Shown here: positions 61,627 to 64,000 of the stretch, piece by piece
How the letters are laid out: the number at the start of each line of letters is the position of its first letter
Numbering within the stretch: position 1 is the stretch's first letter
Assembly (NCBI GenBank): GCA_040954595.2
Contig: CM082594.2
Span: 744,001 to 808,000 of the forward strand
Length of the DNA: 64,000 nt
Direction of reading: 5' to 3'
Source of the DNA: Balanoglossus misakiensis
Taxonomy: Eukaryota; Hemichordata
Notes under the pieces: model-generated
Database searches by the model: none
What the model saw: the letters and a program-made list of their open reading frames with translations, nothing else
Told to the model about the DNA's origin: nothing
Made by a program: the position numbers and the translations under genes

Positions 61627-63681
61627 CCCCCCCCCCCCTCCCCTACATTATATGCGGTACGCCGATGTCAGCTTACCCGGCAGTACTGCAGGCCGTGCCC
61701 CCAACTAACGTCGGTGTTTGAAACGCCCTGGTTAAATTCGGGCTTTCTCTATAAATTGACAGGCAATAATGCAGTCCTACCCGAACAAATGTCGAGTGTT
61801 GACACGCTGTGACTTTCCCTCTTCGGTTTGCCCGACTTAGCCGACGTCTTTGTACTAGAGTGTCGGGTCTTTTGCAGAGCCAGGCCGAAGGAAATCCGAC
61901 TTGATCACCGTTGCTAACGAACGCTAGTGTCTGTCATGGTGTGCCGGTGTTTTAGTCGAGCCAGGCCGTAGGAGATCTGACTTGATCATCGTGGTCAATG
62001 TACGCGTGTTTCCGCTCTAAAGTGCCGGGGCTTCAGCTAAACCAGGCCGTAGGAAATCCGACGTAATCACCGTTGATAACTTACGCCAGTCTGTGTCATA
62101 TAGAGCCGGTGCACCAGCCGAGTCACGCCGTAGGAAATCTGACTTGATCAACGTGGTCAATGTACGCCTGTTTCTGCTCTAGAGTGCCGGGGCTTCAGCT
62201 GAGCCAGGCCGTAGGAAACCCGACGTGATTACCGTTGTTAACTTACGCCAGTCTGTGTCCTATATATAGTGCCGGGGCATCAGCCGTGCCAGGCCGAAGG
62301 AAATGTGAGTAGATCAACGTGGTCTCTGTACGCGTGTTTCTGCTCTAGAGTGTCAGGGCTTTAGCAAAGCCATGCCGTAGGAAATCTGACTTGATCAACG
62401 TTGCTAGCGAACGCTAGTGTCTGTCATAGTGTGCCGGGGTTTTAGTCGAGCCAAGCCGTAGGAGATCAGACTTGATCAACGTGGTCTCTGTACGCGTGTT
62501 TCTGCTCTAGAGTGCCGGGGCTTTATCCAACCCATGCCGTTGAAAATCTGACTTGATCACCGTTGCTAACGTACGCTAGTGTCTGTCATATTGTGACGAG
62601 ATTTAGCCGAGCCAGGCCGTAGAAAAATCGACTTGTTCAACGTTATCAGTGTGCAACTGTTTCTGCTCTAGAGTGTCAGGGTTTTAGCCGACTTATGCTG
62701 TAGGAAATCTGAGTTGATGAACGGGAATTCAATGTTAGAAAACCCGTGTGGAAAGTATCTCTACCCGTTTGAAACTAAGAAAAGAATTTATTCTTATTTA
62801 TTTTGTAAAAAAGACAATTTTTCGAAAAAAAGTTGAAAATGGTAATTTTGTCTTGGGTGATTCAAATTATACCACATTTTCTGGAATTTGCAGCACTTTT
62901 TACAAGAGAACGACACTTCATGCTCCATAATATTTCCGAAAATGAAGAAAAGAGTTTATTTTTTATGATTTTTTAAAAATGTACCATTTTGTCAAAATAT
63001 GGCCAAAATGGCTATTTTTTCTTGAATTCCGTCAATATCTCTGCATTTTTGGAGTGGTCGAAAGTTTTAACATACAATCAACATGTCATATATGATCAGG
63101 GCACCAAATTCGAAGAACGAAGGTTTTTTTATTTTATTTTTCTAAAAATGACATTTTCAAGAAAAATTTGGTAAAACGCAATTTTGTCTGCAGTGAGCCA
63201 AATTAGACGGTCTTTTGTGGAATTTGTATCGATATATATATACGAAGAGCATTCTATACTCCATCAGATTTCCGAAAATGTAGAAAACAGGTATTTTTTG
63301 TAATTTTCAAAAATTTACAATTTTGACCAAATTGTGGTTAAAATTGTTATTTTCGTGTTAAATGCCGCCAGTGTCACTGCTTTTAAAAGTCATAAAAACT
63401 TTTAACATGCAAGCAATTGCTTATATATGATCAGGCCACCGAATTAAAAAAATAAAGAATGTTTTGCCTAAAAATGACCTTTTTGGTGCAAAAACGAATA
63501 AAACGCAATTTTGTATTAAATCAGCTCATTCAGAGTGCATTTTTTATAATCAGCACCATTTTTACATATATTGGAAATTTCATACATCATCAGATATCCA
63601 AATATGAAAAAATGATTTAGATTTTAGATGATTGTCCAAAATTAGCTGATATCTAATAAATGTAGTATTGAACCGTTCTGT
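61627..63681 (-). repeat. Inverted satellite unit (2055 bp), canonical
   Basis: Complete unit. The C tract is interrupted: 12 C at 61627-61638, then TCCC. Confidence 0.95.
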
Positions 63682-64000
63682 CCCCCCCCCCCCCCCCCTA
63701 CATTATATGCGGTACGCCGATGTCAGCTTACCCGGCAGTACTGCAGGCCGTGCCCCCAAATAACGTCGGTGTTTGAAACGCCCTGGTTAAATTCGGGCTT
63801 TCTCTATAAATTGACAGGCAATAATACAGTCCTACCCGAACAAATGTCGAGTGTTGACCCGCTGTGACTTTCCCTCTTCGGTTTGACCGACTTAGCCAAC
63901 GTCTTTGTACTAATGTGTCGGGTCTTTTGCAGAGCCAGGCCGAAGGAAATCCGACTTGATCACCGTTGCTAACGAACGCTAGTGTCTGTCATGGTGTGCC
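63682..64000 (-). repeat. Inverted unit, partial at window edge
   Basis: 17-C tract 63682-63698 (the longest), linker, B5 and the beginning of A5. The array continues beyond the window. Confidence 0.95.

Larger units (their letters stand above)
1..64000. repeat. Composite satellite array, ~2.05-kb units
   Basis: Everything except three kinds of inserted element and a run of N is one tandem repeat. Units are delimited here at a homopolymer G tract (C tract where inverted). Successive tracts are mostly 2043-2058 bp apart, with variants near 1555, 1953, 2215 and 2245 bp. Each unit, read from its AT end, has about 1 kb of AT-rich modules, about 870 bp of 81-bp A/B monomers, and a linker of about 200 bp ending in the G tract. 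Neighbouring units look nearly identical by eye. Large satellites of this kind are typical of heterochromatin or pericentromeres; that location is inferred. Confidence 0.97.

Overview
The window is one continuous block of tandemly repeated, non-coding satellite DNA from a eukaryote. A single intact Ty1/copia retrotransposon supplies the only convincing gene. The copia element has single-ORF gag-pol, copia-type priming from an internal half of initiator tRNA-Met, and SINE-like and foldback-like insertions around it. These fit an animal, most likely an invertebrate. A bivalve or other mollusc is a reasonable guess, but the sequence does not settle it. No bacterial genes, CRISPR arrays, rRNA or tRNA genes were seen.

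The repeat unit is about 2.05 kb and has three parts. (1) An AT-rich half of about 1 kb is made of diverged modules of about 330 bp (one partial, two full, one partial). (2) A GC-balanced block is made of about 81-bp monomers of two alternating kinds, here named A and B. The usual order is B0 A1 B1 A2 B2 A3 B3 A4 B4 A5 B5(partial), so A+B dimers are about 161 bp. (3) A unique linker of about 200 bp ends in a run of 8-17 G. About 30 whole or partial units are present. Most length variants differ by whole A/B dimers, as expected from in-register unequal exchange.

Layout: 1-16190 units read on +; 16191-18146 about one unit reads on -; 18147-18246 is a run of 100 N; 18247-44873 units read on +; 44874-64000 units read on -. 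The junction at 16185-16190 has a 6-bp microhomology (TAGCCA). The junction at 44873 is nearly blunt. Both join the same two parts of the unit: AT module 2 and the start of monomer B5.

Three kinds of mobile DNA lie in the array. A 4498-bp copia element (4012-8509, minus strand) has two 261-bp LTRs with no difference found by eye, a 5-bp target duplication and an uninterrupted 1329-codon gag-pol frame. The frame's ATG lies inside the 5' LTR and it is translated through the primer binding site. A 190-bp (ATT)n-tailed SINE-like insert occurs twice at the same unit position (21936 and 26238), so it was copied with the array. A 1.33-kb DNA-transposon-like element with long imperfect inverted repeats lies at 34463-35795 and has no transposase.

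All other short open frames are repeats of satellite sequence. Those in the A/B block stay open because 81 bp is 27 codons. The only gene system is the retrotransposon: Gag, protease, integrase, reverse transcriptase and RNase H in one polyprotein, with promoter and polyadenylation expected in the LTRs.
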